64,000 nucleotides of DNA from Colwellia psychrerythraea (GCA_002163005.1 MAAF01000071.1:1-64000), one strand, 5' to 3'. Counted from the stretch's first letter, positions 1-8,248 are shown. Numbers and translations: made by a program. The notes: generated by a model not told the origin, from the letters alone.

Positions 1-93
1 TATTAGTTATACCTAGTAACTTTTAGATTTGGCGATAGACAAGTTATTGTTTATGATAAAGAAACCGCTTAATTGCGGTTTTTTTGTGTCTGA
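1..93. repeat. Direct repeat, copy 1 (left flank of a small island)
   Basis: The first 41 bases are identical to 2264-2304, and the similarity continues with a few differences through a terminator hairpin to about position 93. The window begins exactly at the repeat, so its true left boundary is not visible. The paired copies enclose about 2.17 kb with three candidate genes. This fits a duplication or insertion that copied the end of an upstream transcription unit; the class of event is inference. Confidence 0.85.
62..85 (+). terminator. Rho-independent terminator inside direct repeat copy 1
   Basis: AAACCGC, a six-base loop and GCGGTTT are followed by a T run. It would end transcription entering from left of the window. 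The same hairpin, with one loop change, occurs in copy 2. Confidence 0.75.
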
Positions 94-451
94 TATTTGT
101 TATCAACAACAAAATGCTTATTTTTATAGGTACCCATTAATTATGACAATAACAAAGGGGCTGCATTGTTTGGTGGTTTCTCCACCCATAATGCATGACG
201 GGCCCGTCCTATCAGGCTAAGTGGTTGTATTAATTGGGTAGTCGGTTTATGGACATTTCTGCCACTTACAGGACGTTAGGGATTCCAGTACCGCTGATAC
301 TTTGGATTAGATAATATATGGATAACGCCAAGCTTAATGAGTTGCCAAACTAGAAACGATCATTACGAAAAGTCGATAGTTTGGCAGTCCGTGCTGAATC
401 TCTGGTTAAGCATAGGTAAAGCTAATATTTAACCAGTTTTACCTATGCTGT
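94..451. other. Intergenic region with two inverted repeats
   Basis: No convincing gene is present; the ORF starting at 29 only reads through the repeat. Two inverted repeats are visible: TGCCAAACTA at 343-352 with TAGTTTGGCA at 377-386, and GCATAGGTAAA at 410-420 with TTTACCTATGC at 438-448. The second lies just past the end of the minus-strand gene at 452 and may be its terminator, although no clear U run follows. Confidence 0.5.
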
Positions 452-1012
452 TCAATCTAGATCAATGATAAAAAGACAGTCGAATCCGATTGGAGTACCG
501 ACCTCCCCAGTAAATCCCGTCATGTCCACCATGCCTGACAAGCGCACAGTCCCCGTCGCATTTTCGAACCGGCCTGTACCATCAATAATTGAATTGCCAT
601 CGCTAGATGCTCCGGTAATGTGAGTCATATTTATCCCGTTAGGTGTCACTGTCGGATGCAATACGGGTTGTACTGTTGTACTGCCACGAGTGATCAGAGT
701 TCCATTTGGCATTTTGAAAAAACTAGTGCCAACTAAAGCAAGACCACTACCAACCGCTGTTATATTGGATAGACAGTCTGTGGCTGTACCAATAACTTGT
801 TGATTTTTCATGTTGACCAATTCGACATCGAAACAGATTGCCGGATCATCTAGATTGTCACCATTAATGTCAGAAACAAAGCTCTCATACATGCCTCCAG
901 AGCCAACTAAATTGAGAACCAAGTGGTTTCCCCCACCTTGATTTGCGCCAACATAAAATGATGCACTTAAACAGATAGACATGATAATCAACAACACTCT
1001 TTGATTCTTCAT
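452..1012 (-). CDS. Secreted protein, possible allene-oxide-cyclase/dirigent-like beta-barrel
   Basis: This 186-residue protein starts with a signal peptide (MKNQR, a hydrophobic stretch, then a probable cut near residue 23). The mature part is rich in Gly, Thr and Val and ends with a pattern of the type DGTGRFENATGTVRLSG (about residues 143-160). That pattern resembles the closing strands of the AOC-barrel/dirigent-like fold; this is a motif-level resemblance, not a firm family call. Two or three cysteines in the mature part could pair in the periplasm or outside the cell. A purine-rich AGGAGAAAA stretch precedes the ATG. It lies within the repeat-flanked island with the NTF2-like gene upstream on the same strand. 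Function is unknown. Confidence 0.7.
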   Translation of the reverse strand: MKNQRVLLIIMSICLSASFYVGANQGGGNHLVLNLVGSGGMYESFVSDINGDNLDDPAICFDVELVNMKNQQVIGTATDCLSNITAVGSGLALVGTSFFKMPNGTLITRGSTTVQPVLHPTVTPNGINMTHITGASSDGNSIIDGTGRFENATGTVRLSGMVDMTGFTGEVGTPIGFDCLFIIDLD

Positions 1013-1154
1013 GGTTTTTCTCCTGCTGAGTTTAGAGGCATAGATTGATAAATGAAGCTGTCACTATGCCAAAAAACAGCCTAATGCCCTTAATAATAGT
1101 AGCAGAAAGCTGGCCGTTCACTTTGTGCTTTATATGTTATGTACTCTGAACTCG

Positions 1155-1574
1155 CTACATCCATCCAAGTTCTTTCATTGCCCAAGGGGCATTCCAAACT
1201 TTAGTCATTTCTGAGACTTTCGAATCGTCGCCCATTTTTATAATGTAGACATAGTGAGTATGAGTTTCTTTGTTTGTTGGTGGCACAGGTCCACCCTCAC
1301 CAGTATGCTTACCATGATACGTTGCGAAGAATATTGCTGTCCTCGAACTTTCATTGTAGCTTGATGAATGCAATTCATACGATCCTTCAGGAGATGTAAC
1401 CGTACCAAAACCGTGCATCCAATCACAGTAGGCTTGGACAGAGTCAATTTCGGCAAGGGGCTCGCTTTGAGCTGAGAATAAGGCACCTTCTTGCACATAC
1501 TGCTTGCACCCTTCCCATCCGAGTGGTGCTTCACATGCTTCGAAGAATTTTATTGCTACTTCAAATGAGTTCAT
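1155..1574 (-). CDS. NTF2-like / SnoaL-like domain protein
   Basis: This 139-residue soluble protein has the layout of the SnoaL-like branch of the NTF2 fold: an N-terminal helix pair (FEVAIKFFEAC), a middle 'YCDWMHGFG' segment, then beta strands ending in KVSEMTKVWNAPWAMKELGW. Such single-domain proteins serve as small hydrolases, isomerases or ligand binders; nothing visible here fixes the substrate. There is no signal peptide, so it is probably cytoplasmic. The start is supported by a strong Shine-Dalgarno sequence (AGGAGG) just upstream of the ATG. It is co-oriented with the secreted-protein gene downstream, 142 bases away, inside the direct-repeat-flanked segment. Confidence 0.75.
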   Translation of the reverse strand: MNSFEVAIKFFEACEAPLGWEGCKQYVQEGALFSAQSEPLAEIDSVQAYCDWMHGFGTVTSPEGSYELHSSSYNESSRTAIFFATYHGKHTGEGGPVPPTNKETHTHYVYIIKMGDDSKVSEMTKVWNAPWAMKELGWM

Positions 1575-1835
1575 AGTTCCTCCTAACTTTTATTTACTAT
1601 GGTTTATTCTTGTATAAATATAGTTAATATTCCATCAAAAATCACTTTTCAAAAACGAACCGAAAAAACCTAATCTTCATATTGAGTGTTACTTAAATTT
1701 CAATGAAATACGCATTTGGCAATGTATCGGCAACTAATAAGTGGTTAATGTCTATAAAGCGCACTGAGAAGTCCTTAAGGGAATATGTTTTTCACTATTC
1801 AGATCATAATAATAAACGCAGGTAAGGAGCCTTTT

Positions 1836-1868
1836 ATGTATAATTTTTTCATGGGACCAAAAAGGTAA
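1836..1868 (+). other. Ten-codon mini-ORF with a strong ribosome-binding site
   Basis: AAGGAG about eight bases upstream leads into ATG and the reading MYNFFMGPKR followed by TAA. The stop lies five bases before the ATG of the 57-residue ORF at 1874, an arrangement typical of translational coupling. Either a leader peptide or chance; no similarity to known leaders is recognised. Confidence 0.3.
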
Positions 1869-1873
1869 TAAAG

Positions 1874-2047
1874 ATGAATGACAAAAAGAAATCATATACC
1901 CCCACAGACTTCTCGGAGATTAAGCCAAGATCTTTACCTCAAATATCAATGGAAGACCAACTTTTACCTAAGCCACTATATTACATCACCCCCAAGTTGC
2001 TATATGAGAGTGTTGAGCTATTTTATAAGGAAATTTCAAGCGATTAA
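1874..2047 (+). CDS. Small hypothetical protein, 57 residues
   Basis: The reading frame runs from ATG at 1874 to TAA at 2045-2047 and encodes a charged, soluble 57-residue protein (starts MNDKKKSYTPTDFSEI, ends ELFYKEISSD). An AAAGG motif lies about nine bases upstream, and the ten-codon mini-ORF ends immediately before it. A longer ORF in another frame (from 1878) has a less protein-like composition, so this frame is preferred. The middle is rich in Pro and Leu (LPKPLYYITPKLLYES). I recognise no family. It is the only plus-strand gene candidate in the island. Confidence 0.45.
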   Translation: MNDKKKSYTPTDFSEIKPRSLPQISMEDQLLPKPLYYITPKLLYESVELFYKEISSD

Positions 2048-2263
2048 ATTAATAGGTAAGAGAAAACTATCTAAATAGATAAATACATAAAAAACCTGAA
2101 CATGGATGAAAAATATAGCCTTCATTGTGAACATCCCTTCTAAAAGTTTATTAAGTGACATCCCACCTTAGCAACACTACAAAACAAACAAAAACACCTT
2201 AATTCCAAATGGTTGACTATAACTCAAGATAACCCTGCCCACCAAAAAAAGACCTTTTTAGTC

Positions 2264-2355
2264 TATTAGTTATACCTAGTAACTTTTAGATTTGGCGATA
2301 GACAGACAATCGTTTATGATAAAAAACCGCTTAACTGCGGTTTTTTTATGTCTGA
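2264..2355. repeat. Direct repeat, copy 2 (right flank of the island)
   Basis: This is the second copy of the sequence at 1-93: 41 identical bases, then a region with scattered substitutions that includes the terminator. Copy 2 sits in intergenic DNA with no recognisable gene directly before it, so copy 1 is more likely the ancestral one attached to an upstream transcription unit. That direction is inference. Confidence 0.85.
2324..2347 (+). terminator. Rho-independent terminator inside direct repeat copy 2
   Basis: AAACCGC, a six-base loop, GCGG and a run of seven T. It would insulate the universal stress gene downstream from transcription out of the island. Confidence 0.7.
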
Positions 2356-2534
2356 AATTCATCATGAACTACTAAGGTAAGCTTCCGACTAAAATCTATT
2401 TAAAATTAGTGAACGAACAATCGGTAGACTAGCGTTAATATTCAAAAAATTGATTACACAGCTTTAACCGATGACATTGCATCGTTTTTATTATTAATGA
2501 TTTTCCCTAAGGCTCATAATTGCAAAGGTGATGC

Positions 2535-2548
2535 TTGATTTAAATCAA
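2535..2548 (+). promoter_or_regulatory. FNR-type box upstream of the universal stress protein gene
   Basis: TTGATTTAAATCAA matches the consensus TTGAT-N4-ATCAA exactly and lies about 70 bases before the start codon. FNR/EtrA regulators bind this motif when oxygen is low, so anaerobic or microaerobic induction is likely. Confidence 0.65.
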
Positions 2549-2613
2549 ACTCACTTTTCGGTTATTTCGTATGCTTATGTTAATTATTCCAAAATAGATA
2601 AAAGGGTGCTGTC

Positions 2614-3099
2614 ATGACGGAAATTAATACAATACTATATGCTACTGATCTTGGAAAACATACAAGACCCGCTTTTCGTATGGCAGTAAGTCTCGCCAAA
2701 CAAAATAACGCAAAAGTTCACTTTTTATACGTAATCGAACCAATGAATGCTAATACAGCATCGCTGGTTAACTCGTATCTGCCTGAAGGGACCATAGAAG
2801 ATATATATCAACGTTCAGTTGATGATTTACATAAAAAAATAAAGGATCGCATTGATAAATTCTGCTTAGAAGAATTAGATGGTAAAGAATTTCCCGGTGG
2901 TAAACCGGTCGCAAATATTATTGAAGGTTCACCTGCCACAACCATAATTAATATGGCAAAAGATAACAATGTTGACCTTATTGTAATGGGGAGTCATGCA
3001 CATAGTCTGTTAAACAACCTGTTTATCGGTTCAGTCGCGGATAAAGTAGTGAACAGATCTCCGACCCCAGTATTACTAGTACCACTGAAAAGTGACTAA
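2614..3099 (+). CDS. Universal stress protein, UspA family
   Basis: This 161-residue single-domain USP starts with the typical strand ILYATDLGKHTRPAF and ends with NRSPTPVLLVPLKSD. The C-terminal nucleotide loop reads VMGSHAHSLLNNLFIGS. It keeps the first Gly and the final Gly-Ser of the G-2x-G-9x-G-(S/T) ATP motif but lacks the middle Gly, so ATP binding may be weakened. Family members act in the cytoplasm in stress and energy-limitation survival. The gene has its own promoter region with a perfect FNR box and an AAGGGTG ribosome-binding site. It appears monocistronic, ending before an inverted repeat at 3134-3168. Confidence 0.9.
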   Translation: MTEINTILYATDLGKHTRPAFRMAVSLAKQNNAKVHFLYVIEPMNANTASLVNSYLPEGTIEDIYQRSVDDLHKKIKDRIDKFCLEELDGKEFPGGKPVANIIEGSPATTIINMAKDNNVDLIVMGSHAHSLLNNLFIGSVADKVVNRSPTPVLLVPLKSD

Positions 3100-3133
3100 T
3101 CTAAAAGACGCATTTAACTAATATAACCAAATC

Positions 3134-3168
3134 ACTTCAAGACGTAACCAATAGAAACGTCTTGAAGT
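3134..3168 (+). terminator. Inverted repeat after the universal stress gene
   Basis: ACTTCAAGACGT pairs with ACGTCTTGAAGT across an 11-base loop. There is no T run after it, so it may be a factor-dependent terminator or an mRNA-stabilising hairpin. Confidence 0.5.
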
Positions 3169-3367
3169 AGGCATATATTGAAAAGCTCTGCTTCCATAAC
3201 TAAACAACCTATCCTGAGATCGATCACCCTCAGGAAAGAATTTTTATGTGGCATTGACCCTTATAAAAAATATCGCTCATGGGCGATACCTACAAATAAT
3301 GCATAGTCACAATAACACTAGGATGCAATAATGGCCTAAAATTCAAATAGCCACAAAGCATTCATTC

Positions 3368-4135
3368 ATGTGTATTTTATTTATAGCAATCGAGCAACAC
3401 CCTAAATATCCGTTGATTATTTGTGCAAATAGAGATGAGTTTCATCAACGGCCAACTCAAAAAATGCATGTATGGGCTCAGCCTATAGTACTGGCAGGAA
3501 AAGATCTTCAAGCAGGAGGAACTTGGTTAGGATTATCGCCAACGGGGAAGTTTGCTGCATTAACTAACTTTAGAAAGCTGCCCTTAAGCGAAGAAACGAA
3601 AAAATCTAGAGGCGATCTTGTTTTACAGGCATTAGCCAACAACGATGAAAACTTTACTGATGAACTCGCACAACAAGCAAGTCAGTATCATGGCTTTAAT
3701 CTCATTCACGGCTCATTCAACAAGTTGTTCTGTTATGACAGTGTTAATAAGCAATCTTATCAACTTTCCAAAGGTGTACACAGTATTTGTAATGGCGCTC
3801 TGGATGATATTTGGCCTAAAATGGCATGGGGCGAAAAACTGTTAATTGATACCATTCGCTTACAAGAAAACCTCTCCATTGATGGGTTATTTGAATTAAT
3901 GAGCAATGATAAACAAGCATTACCTAATTTACTTCCTGCAACAGGACTTAGTGAAGAATGGGAACAGTTACTCAGCGCAATTTTTATCTTATCGCCAACC
4001 TATGGCACACGGACGACTTCGATTATTACGCAAGACATTGAGGGCAATGTTGAAGTATACGACCGCAGTTATGCACCATCAGGTGCGTGTATTGCTAAAC
4101 AAGAGTTTACATTGGCAACGGCCTTTGATCAGTGA
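3368..4135 (+). CDS. NRDE-family protein (TANGO2-like)
   Basis: This 255-residue protein begins MCIL and carries the defining Asn-Arg-Asp-Glu motif near residues 20-25 (CANRDEFHQRPT). It is followed by conserved AGGTWLG and AALTNFR segments and ends with YGTRTTSIITQD. This matches the NRDE/TANGO2 family (Ntn-hydrolase-like, N-terminal Cys at residue 2), whose human member is linked to lipid and haem metabolism; the bacterial role is unsettled. Length is typical. The start follows directly from the MC start conserved in the family. It is followed by the phosphoribosyltransferase gene on the same strand, about 240 bases away, so probably a separate unit. Confidence 0.88.
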   Translation: MCILFIAIEQHPKYPLIICANRDEFHQRPTQKMHVWAQPIVLAGKDLQAGGTWLGLSPTGKFAALTNFRKLPLSEETKKSRGDLVLQALANNDENFTDELAQQASQYHGFNLIHGSFNKLFCYDSVNKQSYQLSKGVHSICNGALDDIWPKMAWGEKLLIDTIRLQENLSIDGLFELMSNDKQALPNLLPATGLSEEWEQLLSAIFILSPTYGTRTTSIITQDIEGNVEVYDRSYAPSGACIAKQEFTLATAFDQ

Positions 4136-4378
4136 ATAAGAGTTTCTAAACAAAACACACGACCCTGCTTAGTAAACCGTTGCTTTCGCGGCAATAGTTT
4201 TGTCTCGGCGTATTCGTAGTCATTAAAAACAACTGACCATCATTTGATAGGTAGTGGTGCATTTTAACATCACTTAATGATCGAGAACACAACATTGCAA
4301 ACAACCAGTACACTATTTAAATTTGTCGGGTTATAATCAGCCCTTAATTTATAATTTGTGAATAAGGTTTCCTCGGCA

Positions 4379-4936
4379 ATGGAAAAACGTTTTATTACCG
4401 CGCAAGAATTATTAGAAGATTCTTTTCGTGTAGCCGCTAAAGTATTTGAAGATGGCTTTCGCCCTCAGTTTATTGTGGGTATATGGCGCGGCGGTGCACC
4501 TATTGGTATCGCTGTTCAAGAGTATTTCGATTTCAAAAAAATAGAAACGGATCACATTGCAGTACGTACTTCGTCTTATTACGGCATTAACCAGCAAAAT
4601 AAAGAAATTAAAGTGCACGGCTTACATTACATTATTGAAAACGCTAACTCAGGTGATGGCTTATTAATAGTTGATGATGTTTTTGATTCTGGCCGTAGTA
4701 TTGATGCACTAATTAAGCAGTTAAAGCAAAATATGCGTAACAATATGCCACTAGATGTACGTGTTGCTTGCCCTTGGTATAAGCCTCAAAACTCTAAAGT
4801 TGATTTTGCTCCTGACTACTACATTCATACTTCTGATGAATGGTTAGTATTCCCGCATGAATTATCAGGATTAACCCCTGATGAAATCATCAATGGCAAA
4901 AAAGATTTAGCAAATATTCAGGATTTATTAATCTAA
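4379..4936 (+). CDS. Phosphoribosyltransferase (hypoxanthine/xanthine PRTase-like)
   Basis: A type I PRTase fold is visible: an N-terminal VGIWRGGAPIG loop, and the 13-residue PRPP-binding signature as LLIVDDVFDSGRSID near residues 99-113. It would transfer the phosphoribosyl group from PRPP to a purine-type base in salvage. A Tyr/Trp-rich C-terminus (DEWLVFPHEL) resembles gpt-like PRTases that lack a close E. coli equivalent. The ATG at 4379 is preferred, with AAGG about 12 bases upstream; a GTG at 4358 in the same frame would add seven residues. A strong terminator follows at 4967. Substrate is inferred from family only. Confidence 0.85.
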   Translation: MEKRFITAQELLEDSFRVAAKVFEDGFRPQFIVGIWRGGAPIGIAVQEYFDFKKIETDHIAVRTSSYYGINQQNKEIKVHGLHYIIENANSGDGLLIVDDVFDSGRSIDALIKQLKQNMRNNMPLDVRVACPWYKPQNSKVDFAPDYYIHTSDEWLVFPHELSGLTPDEIINGKKDLANIQDLLI

Positions 4937-4966
4937 CGACTACTTACCTAACCCTGAGCAATTATT

Positions 4967-4997
4967 AAAAGCATGTCATCACGACATGCTTTTTTTT
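4967..4997 (+). terminator. Rho-independent terminator after the phosphoribosyltransferase
   Basis: GCATGTC, a five-base loop and GACATGC, flanked by A and T runs (eight T). Confidence 0.9.
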
Positions 4998-5159
4998 GGC
5001 CAATAAAAGTTAAATCCCTGCAATCATGATTAGTTTTTCTCCTTATTAATCACTGAAAATAATGATCAAATAGTAAAAATAATCAAACTTTTTTTTTTCC
5101 AATGAGCTTAATATTTACAAACTCAAATGGTAGCGAATAAAAATAAATACATTTAAACC

Positions 5160-5173
5160 TTGATCTATATCAA
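5160..5173 (+). promoter_or_regulatory. FNR-type box upstream of gbsR-cydAB
   Basis: TTGATCTATATCAA is a perfect TTGAT-N4-ATCAA site 47 bases before the regulator's ATG. It overlaps a spurious TTG start of the ORF. Low-oxygen control of the downstream bd oxidase would fit known FNR/ArcA control of cyd genes in gammaproteobacteria. Confidence 0.7.
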
Positions 5174-5219
5174 TATAAGTTTAAACTTTCAGAAAATACT
5201 GAAACTTCAGAACACTAAT

Positions 5220-5765
5220 ATGATACTTACTTCAAAAATAGAATCCTTTGTAATGCATTGTGGCGAAATGGGCAGCCGATGGGGCTTTAATCGCACTGTG
5301 GGTCAAATGTATGGCTTGCTGATTATTCATCAAGAGCCGTTAACTGCTATAGATATTTCTGAAGCACTTAATATATCTCGCGGTAATGTCAGCATGGGAA
5401 TTAAAGAACTTCAATCATGGCGTTTAGTGCAAGTTCAGCATAAGCCTAAAGATAGAAAAGAGTATTACTCTCCCGCAGGTTCAATTTGGGAGATGGCTAC
5501 TCGAGTATTTGAAGAACGCCGTAAACGCGAAGTTGACCCTACCCTTTCACTCTTGCGCGATAATTTACTAGATGCGCCTGCCAATCAAAAAGAAGTATAT
5601 GCACAAGAGAAGATGCATGAAATTCATGACTTACTGGAAACAGTCACTCACTGGGCAAGTGAACTACAAAGCATGAGTCCAGACAAACTTAATACCCTGA
5701 TGAAATTGGGTGCTGGGGTAAGTAAAGTTATCAATCTTAAAGATAAATTAATTAACAAAGGTTAG
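5220..5765 (+). CDS. GbsR/MarR-family transcriptional regulator
   Basis: Read from ATG 5220, this 181-residue protein has a winged-helix domain with the GbsR-type signature GFNRTVGQMYGLLII, then ALNISRGNVSMGIKELQSW as the recognition helix and KDRKEYYSP as the wing. A C-terminal helical region follows and probably mediates dimerisation. The upstream in-frame TTG at 5160 lies inside an FNR box, so the shorter start is chosen. The gene lies 118 bases before cydA on the same strand. GbsR proteins usually repress adjacent genes in response to small ligands or metabolic state, so control of cydAB is likely but inferred. A 34-bp palindrome before cydA is a candidate operator. Confidence 0.82.
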   Translation: MILTSKIESFVMHCGEMGSRWGFNRTVGQMYGLLIIHQEPLTAIDISEALNISRGNVSMGIKELQSWRLVQVQHKPKDRKEYYSPAGSIWEMATRVFEERRKREVDPTLSLLRDNLLDAPANQKEVYAQEKMHEIHDLLETVTHWASELQSMSPDKLNTLMKLGAGVSKVINLKDKLINKG

Positions 5766-5836
5766 GGACTGTTGATCTTTCGCGGTTAAATTTTGTTTAA
5801 CTCTTTTTCAGTAATCACAGTATATTCTCAATTTAC

Positions 5837-5870
5837 AGCCCACTATTTATGTACGTATAAATAGTGGGCT
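5837..5870 (+). promoter_or_regulatory. Near-perfect 34-bp palindrome just upstream of cydA
   Basis: AGCCCACTATTTAT is followed by six bases and then ATAAATAGTGGGCT, an exact 14-bp inverted repeat ending 13 bases before the cydA ATG. No T run follows. It could be an operator for the neighbouring GbsR-type protein, or a 5' UTR hairpin close to the ribosome-binding site. Confidence 0.6.
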
Positions 5871-5883
5871 AACGGAGTTCATT

Positions 5884-7257
5884 ATGTTTGAAACACTCAT
5901 GCTGTCACGCATTCAGTTTGCCGCTAATATTAGTTTCCATATTCTTTTTCCAACAATCACCATAGCGTTAAGTTGGTTTTTATTTTATTTCAAATTACGC
6001 TTTGTTCAAACTGGCGAGCCTGTCTGGATGCGCGCCTACCGATTTTGGGTAAAAATATTTGCGATCACTTTTGCCATCGGTGTCGTTACTGGCATTACCA
6101 TGTCATTTCAGTTTGGTACTAACTGGCCTAAGTTTATGGAGACTGTTGGTAATATTGCTGGTCCGTTATTAGGTTATGAAGTATTAACTGCCTTTTTTCT
6201 CGAAGCTGGCTTTCTTGGTATTATGCTATTTGGTATGAACAGAGTTTCAGCTAGGGTACATACTTTGGCTACCCTTATTGTTGCCATTGGAACGACCTTA
6301 TCTGCATTTTGGATATTAGCACTCAACTCTTGGATGCAAACCCCACAGGGCCATGAAATGCGCGATGGTGTGGCCTTTCCTGTCGATTGGTTAGCGATTA
6401 TTTTTAATCCATCATTTCCTTATCGTTTATCGCATATGGTTGTGGCGTCAGGTTTAACCGCCGCCTTTTTGGTCGCAGGTATCAGCGCCTATAGATTACT
6501 TAAAGGTGATGATAAAAAAGCGCCAAAGTTGACACTAAAAATAGCATTAACGGTGGCAATGTTTTTAACACCTCTGCAAATTTTTATTGGTGATATGCAC
6601 GGTTTAAATACGCTTGAACATCAGCCACAAAAAATTGCCGCGATGGAAGGAGTTTGGCATACCGAAAAAGGCGCTCCGCTATTACTCTTCGCCATTCCAG
6701 ATGAGCAGAACAAAACGAATCATTTTGAGCTAGCAATACCTAACATGGCAAGTTTCATTTTAACCCATGATATAAATGGTGAAATCAAAGGTTTAAACGA
6801 ATTTGAAGGAAATCACCCACCCGTTGCACCAGTATTCTATGCCTTTCGACTTATGGTTGGCGTTGGCATGCTGATGCTGATCATAGCCTGGGGGAGTCGC
6901 ATACAACTTTGGCGTAATAAACCTTTGCCACGGTGGTTATTAAAAGCATTAGTGGCCATGAGTTTCTCGGGATGGCTAGCGACGTTAGCTGGCTGGTATG
7001 TAACTGAAATTGGTAGGCAGCCTTGGCTAGTTACCGGCATTTTAACGGTTAAAGATGCTGCCACCGATATAGCACCAGGTAATGTTGCTTTATCACTATC
7101 CCTGTATCTTATTTTATATGTCGTGTTAATGACCGCTTATTTACACACACTATTTACCATGGCAAACCGTGCGGTTGAAATAGAAGAAATCACCGATGAC
7201 GAAAAAGTTAAACCTGTGGTTCATTCAGCACCAATAAAGGAGAATAATCATGTTTGA
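5884..7257 (+). CDS. cydA: Cytochrome bd-type quinol oxidase subunit I (short Q-loop, CIO-like)
   Basis: The 457-residue subunit I of a bd oxidase couples quinol oxidation to oxygen reduction in the inner membrane. The haem b595 ligand His19 is present in QFAANISFHILFP. GYEVLTAFFLEAGFLG holds the conserved Glu near residue 99, and the haem b558 His is at residue 184 (YRLSHMVVA). At 457 residues it is much shorter than E. coli CydA (522), consistent with a short Q-loop as in cyanide-insensitive oxidases (CioA). Multiple membrane helices are evident. The stop overlaps the cydB start by eight bases, showing translational coupling. No cydX-like small gene follows cydB. Confidence 0.95.
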   Translation: MFETLMLSRIQFAANISFHILFPTITIALSWFLFYFKLRFVQTGEPVWMRAYRFWVKIFAITFAIGVVTGITMSFQFGTNWPKFMETVGNIAGPLLGYEVLTAFFLEAGFLGIMLFGMNRVSARVHTLATLIVAIGTTLSAFWILALNSWMQTPQGHEMRDGVAFPVDWLAIIFNPSFPYRLSHMVVASGLTAAFLVAGISAYRLLKGDDKKAPKLTLKIALTVAMFLTPLQIFIGDMHGLNTLEHQPQKIAAMEGVWHTEKGAPLLLFAIPDEQNKTNHFELAIPNMASFILTHDINGEIKGLNEFEGNHPPVAPVFYAFRLMVGVGMLMLIIAWGSRIQLWRNKPLPRWLLKALVAMSFSGWLATLAGWYVTEIGRQPWLVTGILTVKDAATDIAPGNVALSLSLYLILYVVLMTAYLHTLFTMANRAVEIEEITDDEKVKPVVHSAPIKENNHV

Positions 7258-8248
7258 AGCTAATTCACTGGCGGTAATTTTTGTTGCACTAATGGGCTTT
7301 TCTATTTTGTTATACGCCATTTTAGATGGTTATGATTTGGGTGTTGGTATTCTGCTACCACTCACGCAAAAAGATGATAGCGATACTATGATTGCCTCTA
7401 TAGGCCCTTTTTGGGATGCTAATGAAACCTGGCTAGTCTTAGCAATTGGCTTATTATTAATTGCTTTTCCAGCTGCACATAGTCATATTTTTAAAGAGCT
7501 CTATTTACCAACAGCTGTATTATTAATTAGCTTGGTACTACGTGGTGTGGCATTCGATTTTAGAGCCAAGGCAGCATTTAGCCACAAACCTACTTGGAAT
7601 AAAGTCTTTAAAGTGGGTTCATTACTCGCAGCGATGAGCCAAGGTTATATGCTTGGCATGTATGTGATGGGTTTTGAAGACACATTAGCCGCTTATGCTT
7701 TTAGTTTATTGAGTGCTTTCGGTGTAGCTGCTGCATATGCTTATATTGGTGCCTGTTGGTTGATCATGAAAACAGAGGACGCGTTACAAGTACAAGCTGT
7801 TAACTGGGCCAAAAAGACTGGACTGCTATGCTTTATTGGCGTAATAGCGGTTTCTGCGGTGAACCCATTAATTAACTCTGATGTATACGCTAAATGGTTT
7901 GCTTGGCCGACGACTTTATATATATTACCTTTACCAATAATATGTTTTGCCTTATTTGTTTATAGCCAAATGCAACTGAAACACTTACCTGCCGTTAATG
8001 ATAAAGGCTGTTGGCGACCATTTGTTGCCGCTGTCGCTATTTTTGCATTGTGCTTTTTTGGTTTAGCCTTTAGTTTCTTTCCCTACATTGTGCCCGGTAA
8101 GTTAACCATTTGGCAGTCAGCAGCAGCACCAGAATCACTAAGCTTTATTCTTTGGGGAGCAATCATAGTAGTGCCAGTGATCATCAGTTATACCGTATTT
8201 TCGTATCGTGTATTTTGGGGAAAGGTGCAAGAGTTGAGATACCATTAA
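7250..8248 (+). CDS. cydB: Cytochrome bd-type quinol oxidase subunit II
   Basis: This 332-residue polytopic protein opens with the conserved ILDGYDLGVGILLP segment and continues with IGPFWDANETWLV and VLRGVAFDFRAK, all hallmarks of CydB. It forms the second subunit of the bd oxidase with CydA in the inner membrane. It starts within the last codons of cydA (eight-base overlap), so the two are made from one transcript. The C-terminus is hydrophobic then charged (FWGKVQELRYH), and no third subunit is evident downstream. Confidence 0.95.
   Translation: MFEANSLAVIFVALMGFSILLYAILDGYDLGVGILLPLTQKDDSDTMIASIGPFWDANETWLVLAIGLLLIAFPAAHSHIFKELYLPTAVLLISLVLRGVAFDFRAKAAFSHKPTWNKVFKVGSLLAAMSQGYMLGMYVMGFEDTLAAYAFSLLSAFGVAAAYAYIGACWLIMKTEDALQVQAVNWAKKTGLLCFIGVIAVSAVNPLINSDVYAKWFAWPTTLYILPLPIICFALFVYSQMQLKHLPAVNDKGCWRPFVAAVAIFALCFFGLAFSFFPYIVPGKLTIWQSAAAPESLSFILWGAIIVVPVIISYTVFSYRVFWGKVQELRYH

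Noticed and set aside
29-220. 63-residue plus-strand ORF
   Set aside because: It reads through the direct repeat and its terminator hairpin and has no ribosome-binding site or protein-like pattern.
1878-2078. 66-residue ORF starting four bases inside the 57-residue frame
   Set aside because: The overlapping frame from 1874 has the better start context and composition; this one looks like its shadow.
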